Assembly (NCBI RefSeq): GCF_016862115.1
Contig: NZ_BOMI01000003.1
Location: forward strand, 62,001-126,000
Source: Paractinoplanes deccanensis
Lineage (GTDB): Bacteria > Actinomycetota > Actinomycetes > Mycobacteriales > Micromonosporaceae
Direction of reading: 5' to 3'
DNA: 64,000 nucleotides
Shown in pieces: positions 1 through 7,780 of the stretch. The position numbers were made by a program, and so were the translations under genes. Position 1 is the first letter of the stretch; every line of letters begins with the position of its first letter. The notes beneath the pieces were generated by a model. That model saw only the letters and a list, made by a program, of their open reading frames with translations. It did not search any database and was not told where the DNA came from.

Positions 1-74
1 AGCGCCACCACCCCGAGGTAGGACTCCCAGACCCCGGGGTAGCGGTTGTGCGCCTCGTCGGCCGGCGCGTTCAC
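1..74 (-). CDS. Partial gene start, probably the sensor kinase of the ABC exporter operon
   Basis: Reading the minus strand, a GTG at 74-72 overlaps the TGA of the upstream permease (GTGA), the usual sign of translational coupling. The visible 24 codons give a short N-terminus with the segment YPGVWESYLGVV and run off the window. In actinobacteria DrrAB-type exporter pairs are often followed by a histidine kinase whose N-terminus enters a membrane span after a Trp-Glu-rich stretch, so a sensor kinase is a reasonable guess. Too little is visible to assign a family. Confidence 0.4.
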   Translation of the reverse strand, partial: MNAPADEAHNRYPGVWESYLGVVA

Positions 75-859
75 TTGTCGCGGCTCCAGCGGAAGGTCAT
101 GAGGCACGCGACCAATCCGATCACACACCACGCGCCCAGCACCAAGGCGATGCGACCCAGCTCCCACTGACCGGCGGGCTCCTGGTCCTTCATGACGTCG
201 GGCAGGAAGACGTACCGGAAGCCCTGCGCCATCCACTTCACCGGGAAGAACGACGCCACCTGGATCAGCCACGACGGCAGCTGGGTGACCGGGTAGATGA
301 AGACGCCCGAGATGAACTGGAGCGCCACGACGGGCACGTTCAGGATCGCGCCGGCCGTGCGGGCGTGCTTGACGATGCCGCTGACCGCCATGCCCAGCAG
401 CGAGCAGGTCGTCACCGAGAGCAGGAAGAGCCAGGCGAACGTCATCCAGTGCGACAGGTCGGGCAGCGACATGTCGAAGACCAGCGCGCCCGCGCCCACC
501 AGCAGGATCACCTCGCCGACGCTGAGGGCGAAGACCAGGATCAACTTCCCGAGGACGTACGACGTGGCAGTGATCGGCGTGCCGTGCAGGCGCTTGAGGG
601 TGCCGTCCTCACGGTCAGTGGCGAGCCCTGCGCCCATCGTGACAAAGGCGGTGGACAGGATGCCGTACGCGATCATGCTCGCCGAGAAGACGTGGCTCGC
701 GCTGACCCCGGCGTCGGTGTACTGGTCCCCGAAGATCGTGCCGAACAGGAGCAGCAGCATCGCCGGGAACGCGAACGTGAAGATCACGGCGGTGCGGTCG
801 CGCAGGAACTGGAGCAGCTCGACGTGGCCGCGGCTGATCCCCATGACTGCGGTGCTCAT
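71..859 (-). CDS. ABC-2 type exporter permease (DrrB-like)
   Basis: A 262-residue integral membrane protein of ABC-2 exporters. An N-terminal cytoplasmic stretch is followed by about six hydrophobic segments (around residues 22-42, 58-78, 105-128, 138-160, 172-195 and 233-252). The region near residue 85, DREDGTLKRLHGTP, is the typical ABC-2 coupling segment that contacts the ATPase. It overlaps the upstream ATPase gene by 4 nt (ATGA), so the two are translated together as one exporter. The substrate is unknown; relatives export drugs or lipids. Confidence 0.9.
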   Translation of the reverse strand: MSTAVMGISRGHVELLQFLRDRTAVIFTFAFPAMLLLLFGTIFGDQYTDAGVSASHVFSASMIAYGILSTAFVTMGAGLATDREDGTLKRLHGTPITATSYVLGKLILVFALSVGEVILLVGAGALVFDMSLPDLSHWMTFAWLFLLSVTTCSLLGMAVSGIVKHARTAGAILNVPVVALQFISGVFIYPVTQLPSWLIQVASFFPVKWMAQGFRYVFLPDVMKDQEPAGQWELGRIALVLGAWCVIGLVACLMTFRWSRDK

Positions 860-1692
860 TTATCTCCCCCGATCAGCTCAAGATAAATGTCTTCCAGCGT
901 GGGACGCGTGACGGTCAGCGAGCGCAGGTCGGCGTCGGTGGCGACCAGCTTGCGCAGCAGCTCGGTCGGGTCGTCCACCTGCTCGGTGCGCAGGACGCCG
1001 TTGTCGCGCCAGGACACCTTCGCGGCCTCGGCGGCCCGGCCGCCCAGCGTGGCCGGGGTGCCCTCGGCGACGATGCGCCCGTCGGCGAGCACGGCCAGCC
1101 GGTCGGCCAGCACGGCCGCCTCCTCCAGGTAGTGGGTGGTGAGCAGGATGGTCGTGCCCTCGGCGGCCAGCTCGCGGATCAGGTCCCAGAACTGGCGGCG
1201 CGCCTGCGGGTCGAACCCGGTGGTCGGCTCGTCGAGAAAGAGCAGCTCGGGACGGCCCACGATGCCGAGCGCCACGTCCAGGCGGCGCCGCTGGCCGCCG
1301 GAGAGCGAGCGGATGCGGCTCTTGCTCTTGGCGGTCAGGCCGACCAGCTCGATCACCTCGGCCGCGGGCCGCGGGTCCGGATAGAAGCCGGCGATGTGCC
1401 GCACCATCTCGGCGACGGTGAGGTCGGCCGCGTCGTCGGCGTCCTGGAGCACGATGCCGATGCGCGCCCGCCACTGCGGGCCGGCGGTGGCCGGATCGGC
1501 GCCGAGCACCGACGCGTCGCCGCCGTCCCGCCTGCGGTGCCCCTCGAGGATCTCGGTGGTCGTGGTCTTGCCGGCGCCGTTCGGGCCGAGCAGCGCGAAC
1601 ACCTCGCCCCGAGCCACCTCGAGATCTATGCCGCGGACCACCTCGGTGCCGCGGTAGGACTTGCGAAGCCCCCGTACGTCTATGGCGTTCAT
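856..1692 (-). CDS. ABC exporter ATP-binding protein (DrrA-like)
   Basis: A 278-residue nucleotide-binding subunit. Walker A is GPNGAGKTT (about 36-44), the ABC signature is LSGGQRRRL (about 129-137), and Walker B with the catalytic Glu is LLFLDEPTTG (about 150-159), followed by the switch His in TTHYLEE. The C-terminal extension, with LRSLTVTRPTLEDIYLEL, is characteristic of the DrrA family. ATG at 1692 is chosen because the ABC fold begins at once. It is translationally coupled to the permease at 71-859. A perfect 18-bp palindrome lies about 60 nt upstream. Confidence 0.93.
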   Translation of the reverse strand: MNAIDVRGLRKSYRGTEVVRGIDLEVARGEVFALLGPNGAGKTTTTEILEGHRRRDGGDASVLGADPATAGPQWRARIGIVLQDADDAADLTVAEMVRHIAGFYPDPRPAAEVIELVGLTAKSKSRIRSLSGGQRRRLDVALGIVGRPELLFLDEPTTGFDPQARRQFWDLIRELAAEGTTILLTTHYLEEAAVLADRLAVLADGRIVAEGTPATLGGRAAEAAKVSWRDNGVLRTEQVDDPTELLRKLVATDADLRSLTVTRPTLEDIYLELIGGDK

Positions 1693-1752
1693 GCCGTCAA
1701 GAGTGGCGGTTCAGCGGGGGTGTTCGATACGACCGAGCGGCCGTCAGCGGTT

Positions 1753-1770
1753 GTCCACCGATCGGTGGAC
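1753..1770. promoter_or_regulatory. 18-bp perfect palindrome, candidate operator
   Basis: GTCCACCGATCGGTGGAC is fully self-complementary and lies between the stop of one exporter operon (1773) and the start of the next ATPase gene (1692). There is no T-tract after it in the direction of transcription, so an operator for a dimeric (TetR/MarR-type) regulator of the 1692 operon is more likely than a terminator. Confidence 0.5.
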
Positions 1771-1772
1771 GG

Positions 1773-2531
1773 TCACTCCCACTTGAACCTGCGGGCGGCG
1801 GCGGTGACGAAGACGACCGCCCACAGGGCCAGGCTCAGCCAGATCGAGAGCGGGATCGACGTGTCGTGCGACAGCGTGTCGCGCAGCGCCTCGGCGTGCG
1901 CGGCCAGCGGCAGCACGAACCAGCCGAACGTGCCCAGGTCGGGCGCGGCGAACATGATGCCGCCGGCGGCGAGCATCAGCACGTAGATCAGGGTGGCGGC
2001 GGCCGTCGTCGTCTCGGGGCGCAGCACGCTGGCGAGCAGCAGGGCCAGTCCGCTGTACGCCGCGGTGGCGAGCACGGTGATGCCCAGCGCGGGCAGGATC
2101 TGGCCGAAGTGCGGCCGCCAGCCCACCGCGACGCCGACCAGCGCGAGCGCGAGCAGCTGGAGGACGATCAGCCCGAGCACGGCGGCGGTCTTGGCGAAGA
2201 GCAGGCCCGAGCGGCTCAGCGGGGAGGCGCCGAGGCGCTTGAGGACGCCGTAGCTGCGCTCGTACCCCGTGGTGATGGCCTGGCCGGTGAAGGCCGTCGA
2301 CATCACGGTGAGCGCCAGCACGCCCGGCACGACGAACGCGAGCCGATCGTCGCCGGGCACGTTGGTGACCTTGGTGAGGCCGGCGCCGAGCAGCACGAGC
2401 AGCGGCACGCCCATGGCGAGCACCACGGCCTCGCCGCGGCGGGCGGTCAGCACCAGCTCCATGCGGATCTGGCTGGACAGGACGGTGCGCATGGGCGCCC
2501 GGCCGGGGGCCGGTGCGAAGGTGCCGCTCAT
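1773..2531 (-). CDS. ABC-2 type exporter permease
   Basis: A 252-residue ABC-2 permease starting at ATG 2531, which overlaps the ATPase stop by 4 nt. After about 20 cytoplasmic residues there are about six hydrophobic segments. The segment GYERSYGVLKRLGASPL (around residues 85-101) is the coupling motif of this family, and the long last span ends in AARRFKWE. The reading frame is open far upstream of 2531, but that part lies antisense within the ATPase gene in another frame and is not expected to be translated. It forms a second, independent exporter with the gene at 2528-3439. Confidence 0.9.
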   Translation of the reverse strand: MSGTFAPAPGRAPMRTVLSSQIRMELVLTARRGEAVVLAMGVPLLVLLGAGLTKVTNVPGDDRLAFVVPGVLALTVMSTAFTGQAITTGYERSYGVLKRLGASPLSRSGLLFAKTAAVLGLIVLQLLALALVGVAVGWRPHFGQILPALGITVLATAAYSGLALLLASVLRPETTTAAATLIYVLMLAAGGIMFAAPDLGTFGWFVLPLAAHAEALRDTLSHDTSIPLSIWLSLALWAVVFVTAAARRFKWE

Positions 2532-3439
2532 CGGTAGGCTTCCGCTTTGGTCAGGGCGAGGTAGACGTCTTCGAGAGTGCGCCGCCGGGTGTTCAGCGAG
2601 GTCACCGTGGCGCCGGTGGCGGCGAACCAGCCCAGCACGTCGGCGATGGTGGCCGCGTCGAGGGCGCCGGCGATCGCGTACTCCCCCGGGCTGGACTCGG
2701 TGACCTGAAGGTGGGCGAGGCGGCCGTCCGGCACGAGGCCGGGCTCGGCGCGCACCTCGAGCAGATCGATGCCGGCGGCGGCGGTGAGCTCGGCGGGGCT
2801 GCCGGTCGCCGCGACCAGGCCGTTGCGCATGATGACCACCTCGTCGGCGAGACGCTCGGCCTCGTCGAGCAGGTGGGTGGTGAGCAGCACCGACACGCCG
2901 TCGGCGCGCAGCTCCTCGATCAGCTGCCAGGTGGTGTGGCGGGCCTCGGTGTCCATGCCGGCGGTCGGCTCGTCGAGGAAGACGAGCTCGGGGCGGCCGA
3001 CCAGCGCCACGGCGAGCGAGAGCCGCTGCTGCTCGCCGCCGGAGAGCCGGCGGAACCTCGTACGCTCGAATTTGCGCAGGCCGAGACGGTCGAGAAGCAT
3101 GTCGACGTCGAGCGGGTGGGCCGCGAAGCTCGCGAACAGGCGCAGGATCTCGCCGGCCGTCGCCCACGGATAGACGCCGCCGGACTGCAGCATGATGCCC
3201 AGGCGCGGCATCAGCTCGTCGTGGTCGCCCATCGGGTCGAGGCCGAGCACCCGCACCTCGCCGCCGTCGGCGCGGCGGAAGCCCTCGCAGACCTGGAGCA
3301 GGCTGGTCTTGCCGGCGCCGTTGTGCCCCAGCAGCGACAGGACGCGGCCGCGCGGGACGGTCAGCGACACACCGTGGACCGCGGTCGTGTCGCCGTAGCG
3401 CACGACAACGTCCCGTACCTGGACCGCGTCGTCAGTCAA
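2528..3439 (-). CDS. ABC exporter ATP-binding protein
   Basis: A 303-residue ATPase with Walker A GHNGAGKTS (about 38-46), signature LSGGEQQRL (about 134-142), Walker B LVFLDEPTAG (about 155-164) and switch His in TTHLLDEAE. The C-terminal LEDVYLAL motif marks the exporter (DrrA/NatA-like) subfamily. The start used is TTG at 3439 (MTDDAVQVRDVV); GTG codons a few residues inside are possible. It is the first gene of a two-gene exporter operon and diverges from the RNase H gene across about 110 bp. A TAAGGT hexamer on the minus strand near 3470 could be its -10. Confidence 0.9.
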   Translation of the reverse strand: MTDDAVQVRDVVVRYGDTTAVHGVSLTVPRGRVLSLLGHNGAGKTSLLQVCEGFRRADGGEVRVLGLDPMGDHDELMPRLGIMLQSGGVYPWATAGEILRLFASFAAHPLDVDMLLDRLGLRKFERTRFRRLSGGEQQRLSLAVALVGRPELVFLDEPTAGMDTEARHTTWQLIEELRADGVSVLLTTHLLDEAERLADEVVIMRNGLVAATGSPAELTAAAGIDLLEVRAEPGLVPDGRLAHLQVTESSPGEYAIAGALDAATIADVLGWFAATGATVTSLNTRRRTLEDVYLALTKAEAYR

Positions 3440-3538
3440 AACCGCCCGCCCTCACTCAGCGCAACTTCTCCACCTTACGTCCCGGCCTTTCCCGGCCCGG
3501 CCGCACCCGCCGCCGGGATGGCAGCGCTCACTCTTCAT

Positions 3539-3544
3539 TAAGGT
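3539..3544 (+). promoter_or_regulatory. -10 hexamer of a leaderless rnhA promoter
   Basis: TAAGGT matches the actinobacterial TANNNT -10 consensus and ends 6 nt before the ATG at 3551, so transcription probably begins at or next to the start codon. No Shine-Dalgarno sequence is present. Confidence 0.55.
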
Positions 3545-3550
3545 GCTCCC

Positions 3551-4018
3551 ATGACCGTGGTGGAGATCTACACCGACGGGGCCTGCGTCCCCAACCCCGG
3601 CCCGGGCGGCTGGGGGGCGGTGCTGCGGTGGGGCACCAAGGAGAAGGACCTGTGCGGCGGCTCGCCCACGCAGACGACGAACAACCGCATGGAGCTGATG
3701 GCGCCGATCCGGGCGCTGGAGACCCTGAACCGGGCGCCGATGACGGTGAAGCTCTACACGGACAGCATCTACGTGCGCGACGGCATCACCAAGTGGATGC
3801 CGCGCTGGAAGGCGAACGGCTGGCAGACGTCGGCGAAGCAGCCGGTCAAGAACGTCGACCTGTGGCAGCGGCTGGACGAGGCGGTCCGCCGGCACGACGT
3901 GCAGTGGCACTGGGTCAAGGGCCACGCCGGCCATCCCGAGAACGAGCGGGCCGACCGGCTGGCGGCCCGCGGCCTGCAGGAGGCGGTCGCGGCGGGCGAA
4001 ATTGTCGGGGGTCCCTGA
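3551..4018 (+). CDS. rnhA: Ribonuclease HI
   Basis: A 155-residue type 1 RNase H that cleaves the RNA strand of RNA-DNA hybrids (replication primers, R-loops). The four catalytic acidic residues are visible in their normal contexts: D9 (IYTDGAC), E48 (NNRMEL), D71 (LYTDS) and D135 (ENERADRLA), with the catalytic-loop His in [10 protein letters not shown]. The length is normal for a stand-alone bacterial enzyme. No Shine-Dalgarno sequence precedes the ATG, but a -10 hexamer ends 6 nt upstream. The C-terminal coding end runs into the 18-bp repeat block that precedes the next gene. Confidence 0.95.
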   Translation: MTVVEIYTDGACVPNPGPGGWGAVLRWGTKEKDLCGGSPTQTTNNRMELMAPIRALETLNRAPMTVKLYTDSIYVRDGITKWMPRWKANGWQTSAKQPVKNVDLWQRLDEAVRRHDVQWHWVKGHAGHPENERADRLAARGLQEAVAAGEIVGGP

Positions 4019-4046
4019 TACCACTGACGGCATGGCTACCAATGAC

Positions 4047-4136
4047 GGCACGGCTCCCTCCGGCGGCACGGCTCCCTCTGGCGGCACGGCTCCCTCTGGC
4101 GGCACGGCTCCCTCTGGCGGCATGACTCCCTCTGGC
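4047..4136. repeat. Five tandem 18-bp repeats
   Basis: Units GGCACGGCTCCCTCTGGC begin at 4047, 4065, 4083, 4101 and 4119, with a partial sixth at 4137. Copies 2-4 are identical and the outer copies differ by one to three bases. The period is a multiple of 3 and, read in the plus frame of the following gene, the array encodes TAPSGG hexapeptides. Confidence 0.95.
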
Positions 4137-4145
4137 GGCACGGCG

Positions 4146-4928
4146 ATGCGATACGGCGTGATCCTGCCCGGCGGCACGGCGCCCGAGCAGCTCGAGCAGG
4201 CGGTTCTGGCCGAGAGGTCGGGGTGGGACGGCGTCTTCGTCTGGGAGGCGGGCTACGGCGTCGACGCCTGGGGCCTGCTGTCGGCGATGGCGGCGGTGAC
4301 CTCGCGGGTGCGGCTCGGGACGATGCTGACCCCGCTGCCGTGGCGCCGCCCGTGGAAGGTGGCGAGCCAGGTGGCCACGCTCGACCAGCTCTCCGGCGGC
4401 CGGGCGATCCTCACGGTGGGTGTCGGGGCGCTCACCCCCGACCTGCCGCTGACCGGCGAGCAGACCGACCTGCGCGTGCGGGCCGAGATGATGGACGAGG
4501 GCATCGACCTGATCCGGGCGCTGTGGGCGGGCGAGTCGCACTTCTCCGGGCGGCACTACCGATACGAGGTCGACCAGAACGATCTCGCCGTCGCCGGCCG
4601 GCCGGTGCAGGAGCGGGTGCCGATCTGGGTGGTCGGCGTGTGGCCGCGGCCCAAATCGATGCGGCGGGTCCTCAAGTGCGACGGCGTCGTGCCGGGCGGC
4701 GAGATGACCCCCGGCGCCGTACGGGAGATGCGCTCCTGGCTGTCGTCACGGGGAGCGCCGCCGGGGCTCGACGTGATCGCGGAGGGTGAGACGCCGGGCG
4801 CCGACGTCGCCGCGTGGGCCGCGGCCGGGTGCACGTGGTGGATGGAGACCCGGTGGGAGCTGCCGCACCACAGCCCCGAGCGGATGGCCGAGATCCGCGC
4901 CCGTATCGCCGCCGGGCCGCCCCGATGA
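4146..4928 (+). CDS. LLM-class F420-dependent oxidoreductase (luciferase-like)
   Basis: A 260-residue TIM-barrel luciferase-like monooxygenase. The N-terminus MRYGVILPGG, the segment WDGVFVWEA, and the VRLGTMLTPLPWRRPWKVA and LDQLSGGRAILTVG motifs are family hallmarks and suggest a reduced flavin or F420 as cofactor. The start at 4146 is chosen because it matches family N-termini; the frame stays open back to about 4002, through the TAPSGG repeats, so an N-terminal extension starting at ATG 4032 cannot be excluded. The stop overlaps the next start (ATGA), coupling it to the epoxide hydrolase. The substrate is unknown. Confidence 0.85.
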   Translation: MRYGVILPGGTAPEQLEQAVLAERSGWDGVFVWEAGYGVDAWGLLSAMAAVTSRVRLGTMLTPLPWRRPWKVASQVATLDQLSGGRAILTVGVGALTPDLPLTGEQTDLRVRAEMMDEGIDLIRALWAGESHFSGRHYRYEVDQNDLAVAGRPVQERVPIWVVGVWPRPKSMRRVLKCDGVVPGGEMTPGAVREMRSWLSSRGAPPGLDVIAEGETPGADVAAWAAAGCTWWMETRWELPHHSPERMAEIRARIAAGPPR

Positions 4929-6022
4929 TCGCCCCGTTCACGGTGCCGTTCGAGGCCGAGGCGATCGACGACCTGCGCGCGCGGTTGCGGCGCACCCGCT
5001 GGCCCGAGCCGGCCACGGTGCCGGGCTGGGAGCAGGGCACACCCCTCGACGCCGTACGAGATCTCTGCGCGTATTGGGCCGACGGCTACGACTTCCGCGC
5101 CGCGCACCGCAGGCTCAACCGGCACCCGCAGTTCCGCGCCACGATCGACGGGCTGGGTGTCCACTTCGTCCACGTCCGCTCCTCGGCGCCCGGCGCGGTG
5201 CCGCTGCTGATGACGCACGGCTGGCCCGGCTCGGTCGTCGAGTTCGCCGAGGCGATCCCGCTGCTGACGTCCTCGTTCCACGTGGTCTGCCCGTCCCTGC
5301 CGGGCTACGGCTTCAGCGACCGGCCCGCCGAGCCCGGGTGGGGTGTCGAGCGGGTGGCGGACGCGTGGGCCGCGCTGATGGGCGAGCTCGGCTACGACCG
5401 CTTCCTCGCGCAGGGACACGACTGGGGTACGAGCGTGAGCACGGCGCTCGGCGTCCGGCATCCGTCGCGGGTGATCGGGCTCCACCTGATGCCGCCGCTG
5501 GTGGCGCCGATGCCACCCGTCGACGCGCGCGAGCAGGAAGCGCTCGACGCCCTGGAGGCGGCGGCGTCCGGCGACGGCTATTCGTTCGAGCAGTCCACGA
5601 GGCCCCAGACGATCGGCTACGCGCTGGTCGACTCGCCGGCGGCGCTGTGCGCGTGGATGCTCGAGAAGTTCGAGGCGTGGACGGACGGCCCGCTCTCCCG
5701 TGACCAGCTCCTCGACAACCTCATGATGTATTGGCTGCCGGCCACCGGCGCCTCGGCGGCCCGGCTCTACTGGGAGAGCTTCGCCGCGGTGCAGGCGCTG
5801 TTCCGCTCGGGCGGCGGCGACGTCGTCACCGTGCCGACCGGCTGCTCGATCTTCCCGCGCGAAAATCCGCGCCCGTCGCGCCGCTGGGCCGAGCAGCGCT
5901 TCACCGACATCCGCTACTGGAACGAGCCGCCCCGCGGCGGCCATTTCGCCGCCTTCGAGCAGCCCGCACTCTTCGCCGCCGAGGTCCTGGCGTGCGCCCG
6001 AACACTTGAGCCTTCCAGTTAA
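4925..6022 (+). CDS. Epoxide hydrolase (alpha/beta hydrolase, EHN domain)
   Basis: A 365-residue protein of the microsomal epoxide hydrolase type. The N-terminal EHN region (FTVPFEAEAIDDLRARL...WPEP) forms the lid part. The core has the oxyanion HGWPGS motif (about residues 99-104), the nucleophile elbow GHDWGTSV (D near residue 163), and a late HFAAFEQP segment carrying the catalytic His (about 341). ATG 4925 overlaps the LLM gene stop by 4 nt, so an oxidation-then-hydrolysis pair acting on one small molecule is plausible but inferred. Confidence 0.88.
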   Translation: MIAPFTVPFEAEAIDDLRARLRRTRWPEPATVPGWEQGTPLDAVRDLCAYWADGYDFRAAHRRLNRHPQFRATIDGLGVHFVHVRSSAPGAVPLLMTHGWPGSVVEFAEAIPLLTSSFHVVCPSLPGYGFSDRPAEPGWGVERVADAWAALMGELGYDRFLAQGHDWGTSVSTALGVRHPSRVIGLHLMPPLVAPMPPVDAREQEALDALEAAASGDGYSFEQSTRPQTIGYALVDSPAALCAWMLEKFEAWTDGPLSRDQLLDNLMMYWLPATGASAARLYWESFAAVQALFRSGGGDVVTVPTGCSIFPRENPRPSRRWAEQRFTDIRYWNEPPRGGHFAAFEQPALFAAEVLACARTLEPSS

Positions 6023-6085
6023 TTCGATCGGGGTACGTCAAACGGGCCATAGCTTCCGGTCTATCCTTTTAGCCACAATCGGTAC

Positions 6086-6793
6086 ATGACCGCGCCGGGC
6101 GACTCCGTTCTCCTCTTGGCTCTGCTGGCCGTCTTCTTCGCCTGCTGCGGCTACGCCGCCGGCCGAGCCCACCAGAAGCGGCTCACCGCCCACGAGCGCG
6201 CCGCCGCCTACCGCTCCGGCTACGAGACCGCCTCGGAACGCGTCTTCAGCCTCGCCGCCCGCACGGTCGCCGCCGGCCGCCCGGCCCGCGGGTCCGCTTC
6301 CGCCCATGCGGGCACGGCGCCCTCGTCTCCCGGGACGCCATCCAGCCGCGCGGCCCGCGGGCCCGCTTCCGCCCATGCGGGCACGGCGCCCTCGTCTCCC
6401 GGGACGCCGTCCAGCCCTCCCGCTGCGGATGTTTCCGGCGCTTCGGAGGTCGCGGGCGCTCCCGTCTCCCCGGCCGCGCGGCCCAGACCCGGCGGATTCC
6501 CGGCGCCGCCCCCTCCGCCCCGGCACGTCCAAGCCGAGCCGGCCGCCGTCGGCGGGGTCATGTACCAGCCCTTCCCCGACCCGCGCCCGGCCGACGGCTC
6601 CCCGCCGGAGCTGCGGCCCGCCGCCCCCGGCGACGGACTCCCCGCCGGCCGGCACACCGTCCCGGACGAGCTCGTGCAGGCCAAGACTTACCAGCTCCCA
6701 CCGGACCGCGTCTTCCGCGCGAAGGTGGCCGGCAAGGCACTCCCGGAGGAGCCCACCACCTCCCTGCCGGTGCCGAAACCCCGCCGCCCCTAG
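6086..6793 (+). CDS. Single-span membrane protein with a Pro/Ala/Gly-rich repeat tail
   Basis: A 235-residue protein of unknown function. Residues 8-26 form one membrane span followed by a basic and helical stretch (RAHQKRLTAHERAAAYRSGYETASERVF), then a long low-complexity Pro/Ala/Ser region that includes two copies of a 23-residue repeat (about residues 67-112). The end, about residues 185-235, is more ordered. A CACAAT hexamer ends 6 nt before ATG 6086, hinting at a leaderless transcript. No family was recognised; a scaffold or membrane-tethered linker protein is the only inference that can be made. Confidence 0.6.
   Translation: MTAPGDSVLLLALLAVFFACCGYAAGRAHQKRLTAHERAAAYRSGYETASERVFSLAARTVAAGRPARGSASAHAGTAPSSPGTPSSRAARGPASAHAGTAPSSPGTPSSPPAADVSGASEVAGAPVSPAARPRPGGFPAPPPPPRHVQAEPAAVGGVMYQPFPDPRPADGSPPELRPAAPGDGLPAGRHTVPDELVQAKTYQLPPDRVFRAKVAGKALPEEPTTSLPVPKPRRP
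6283..6415. repeat. Direct duplication of a 69-bp unit inside a gene
   Basis: A 69-bp unit starting at 6283 is repeated from 6352 with only a few changes (for example GGTCCG versus GGCCCG). It is in frame and gives two copies of a 23-residue Ala/Ser/Pro/Gly block in the 6086-6793 protein. The near identity indicates a recent duplication. Confidence 0.9.
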
Positions 6794-6811
6794 CGAGGCC
6801 GACGGGGCGCC

Positions 6812-6944
6812 GCCCTCGTCGTCGCCGTCGCCGTCGCCCTCGTCATCGCCGTCGCCGTCACCCTCGCCGTCGCCGTCACCCTCGCCCTCGCCGTCACCCT
6901 CGCCCTCGCCGTCCGCCGTCGCCGTCGTCGTCGTCGTCGTCGCC
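6812..6944. repeat. Low-complexity (GTCGCC/CTCGCC)n hexamer tract
   Basis: About 130 bp of simple sequence built from the hexamers GTCGCC, CTCGCC and CACCCT and ending in a run of GTC triplets. It fills the gap between the stop at 6793 and the next promoter. One strand is nearly free of A and the region is unlikely to be coding despite open frames. Confidence 0.9.
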
Positions 6945-6966
6945 CGAAAGTGTCGTACCCCCGCCG

Positions 6967-6972
6967 TAGGGT
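6967..6972 (+). promoter_or_regulatory. -10 hexamer of a leaderless promoter
   Basis: TAGGGT fits TANNNT and ends 6 nt before the ATG at 6979. There is no Shine-Dalgarno sequence, consistent with leaderless transcription of the YjbR-family gene. Confidence 0.5.
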
Positions 6973-6978
6973 CTTCGC

Positions 6979-7326
6979 ATGGTCACCGTCGATGACGTGC
7001 GGCAGGTCGTGCGCGATCTTCCGCGCAGCTCAGAACACCTGATCAGCGACCGCGTCAAGTTTCGGGTCGGCAAGATCGTCTATCTCGCCTTCTCCCGCGA
7101 CGAGACCGTCATGGGCTTCGCATACCCCAAGGAGGAGCGCGCCGCTCTCGTCGCCGCCGAGCCCGGCACGTTCCAGCTGCCGCGCGAGTCCGACCTCCGC
7201 TACAACTGGGTCGAGGCCTCGATGGCCGCGCTCGACGAGGAGCGGATGACCGAGCTCGTCCTCGACGCCTGGTGCATGGTCGTGCCCAAAAAGGTCTGGT
7301 CCGCCTACCTGCCCAGGCTCGCGTGA
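6979..7326 (+). CDS. MmcQ/YjbR family protein
   Basis: A 115-residue protein of the MmcQ/YjbR fold (double-wing DNA-binding-like, CyaY-like architecture). The N-terminal helix (TVDDVRQVVRDLPRSSEH), a central strand pair (KFRVGKIVYLAFSR...VMGFAYPKEERAALV) and the C-terminal helix (EERMTELVLDAWCMVVPKKV) follow the family. The biochemical role of the family is not settled. It is probably transcribed alone, from a leaderless promoter immediately upstream. Confidence 0.8.
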   Translation: MVTVDDVRQVVRDLPRSSEHLISDRVKFRVGKIVYLAFSRDETVMGFAYPKEERAALVAAEPGTFQLPRESDLRYNWVEASMAALDEERMTELVLDAWCMVVPKKVWSAYLPRLA

Positions 7327-7780
7327 TGCCGCGCGCTCGCGGGCCCGCACGGCCCCTGACCCCCGTGCCCCTCATCCTGGGACGCCGCGCGAAGTCATCA
7401 CCGACCCCGCCCCGCCCTCCATTGGATGGCAGGTCCGAGGGCCATGCCCAGCAACCGGGTAGGCGCAGCGACCCGGTCGGCCCAGCGACCCGGGCGGCCC
7501 AGCGACCCGGCCGGCCCAGCGTGCGCCGATGCGGGCAAGTCGGTGGCCGTGCCCAGCGACCCGGTCGGCGCAGTGTGAGCCGGGGCGGGCACGGCCGCTG
7601 TCCCGCCTTCGGGCGCGTCGAGGGGAGGCCGAAGGCGGGAGTCACCGCAGCGGGCGGGCCGGGCACCCGGACTGGGTTCGGTAGGTCCGGGCACCCGGCC
7701 GTCCGCGAGAAGCAGCCAACCAACCTCACCTAAGCAGGGCCTGTCAGCCACCTGAGTGCTTGATGAAAGGAGGTGCCCCG
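7327..7780. other. Intergenic stretch with 17-bp tandem repeats, no convincing gene
   Basis: About 450 bp between the YjbR gene and the next start. It contains the 17-bp repeat block at 7449-7570 and otherwise GC-rich sequence with open frames of unnatural composition (Arg/Pro/Gly-rich on every frame). The last 20 bp hold a strong ribosome-binding site, AAAGGAGG at 7766-7773, for the gene at 7781. No RNA gene was recognised. Confidence 0.6.
7449..7570. repeat. 17-bp tandem minisatellite
   Basis: Units of the form CAGCGACCCGGTCGGCC start at 7449, 7466, 7483, 7500 and 7517, exactly 17 bp apart, with a further isolated copy at 7554. The first copy is diverged and the fifth diverges after its first bases; 7466, 7483 and 7500 differ at one position each. 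A period of 17 cannot preserve a reading frame, so this is a non-coding repeat. Confidence 0.9.

Noticed and set aside
6812..6944. Possible CRISPR or other regular array
   Set aside because: The tract is simple hexamer sequence without unique spacers. No direct repeat with spacer structure was found in the window.
7272..7733. Open frames across the 17-bp repeat region
   Set aside because: Frames are open on both strands only because the DNA lacks A/T-rich stops. The 17-bp period shifts frame in each unit, and no start signals are seen.
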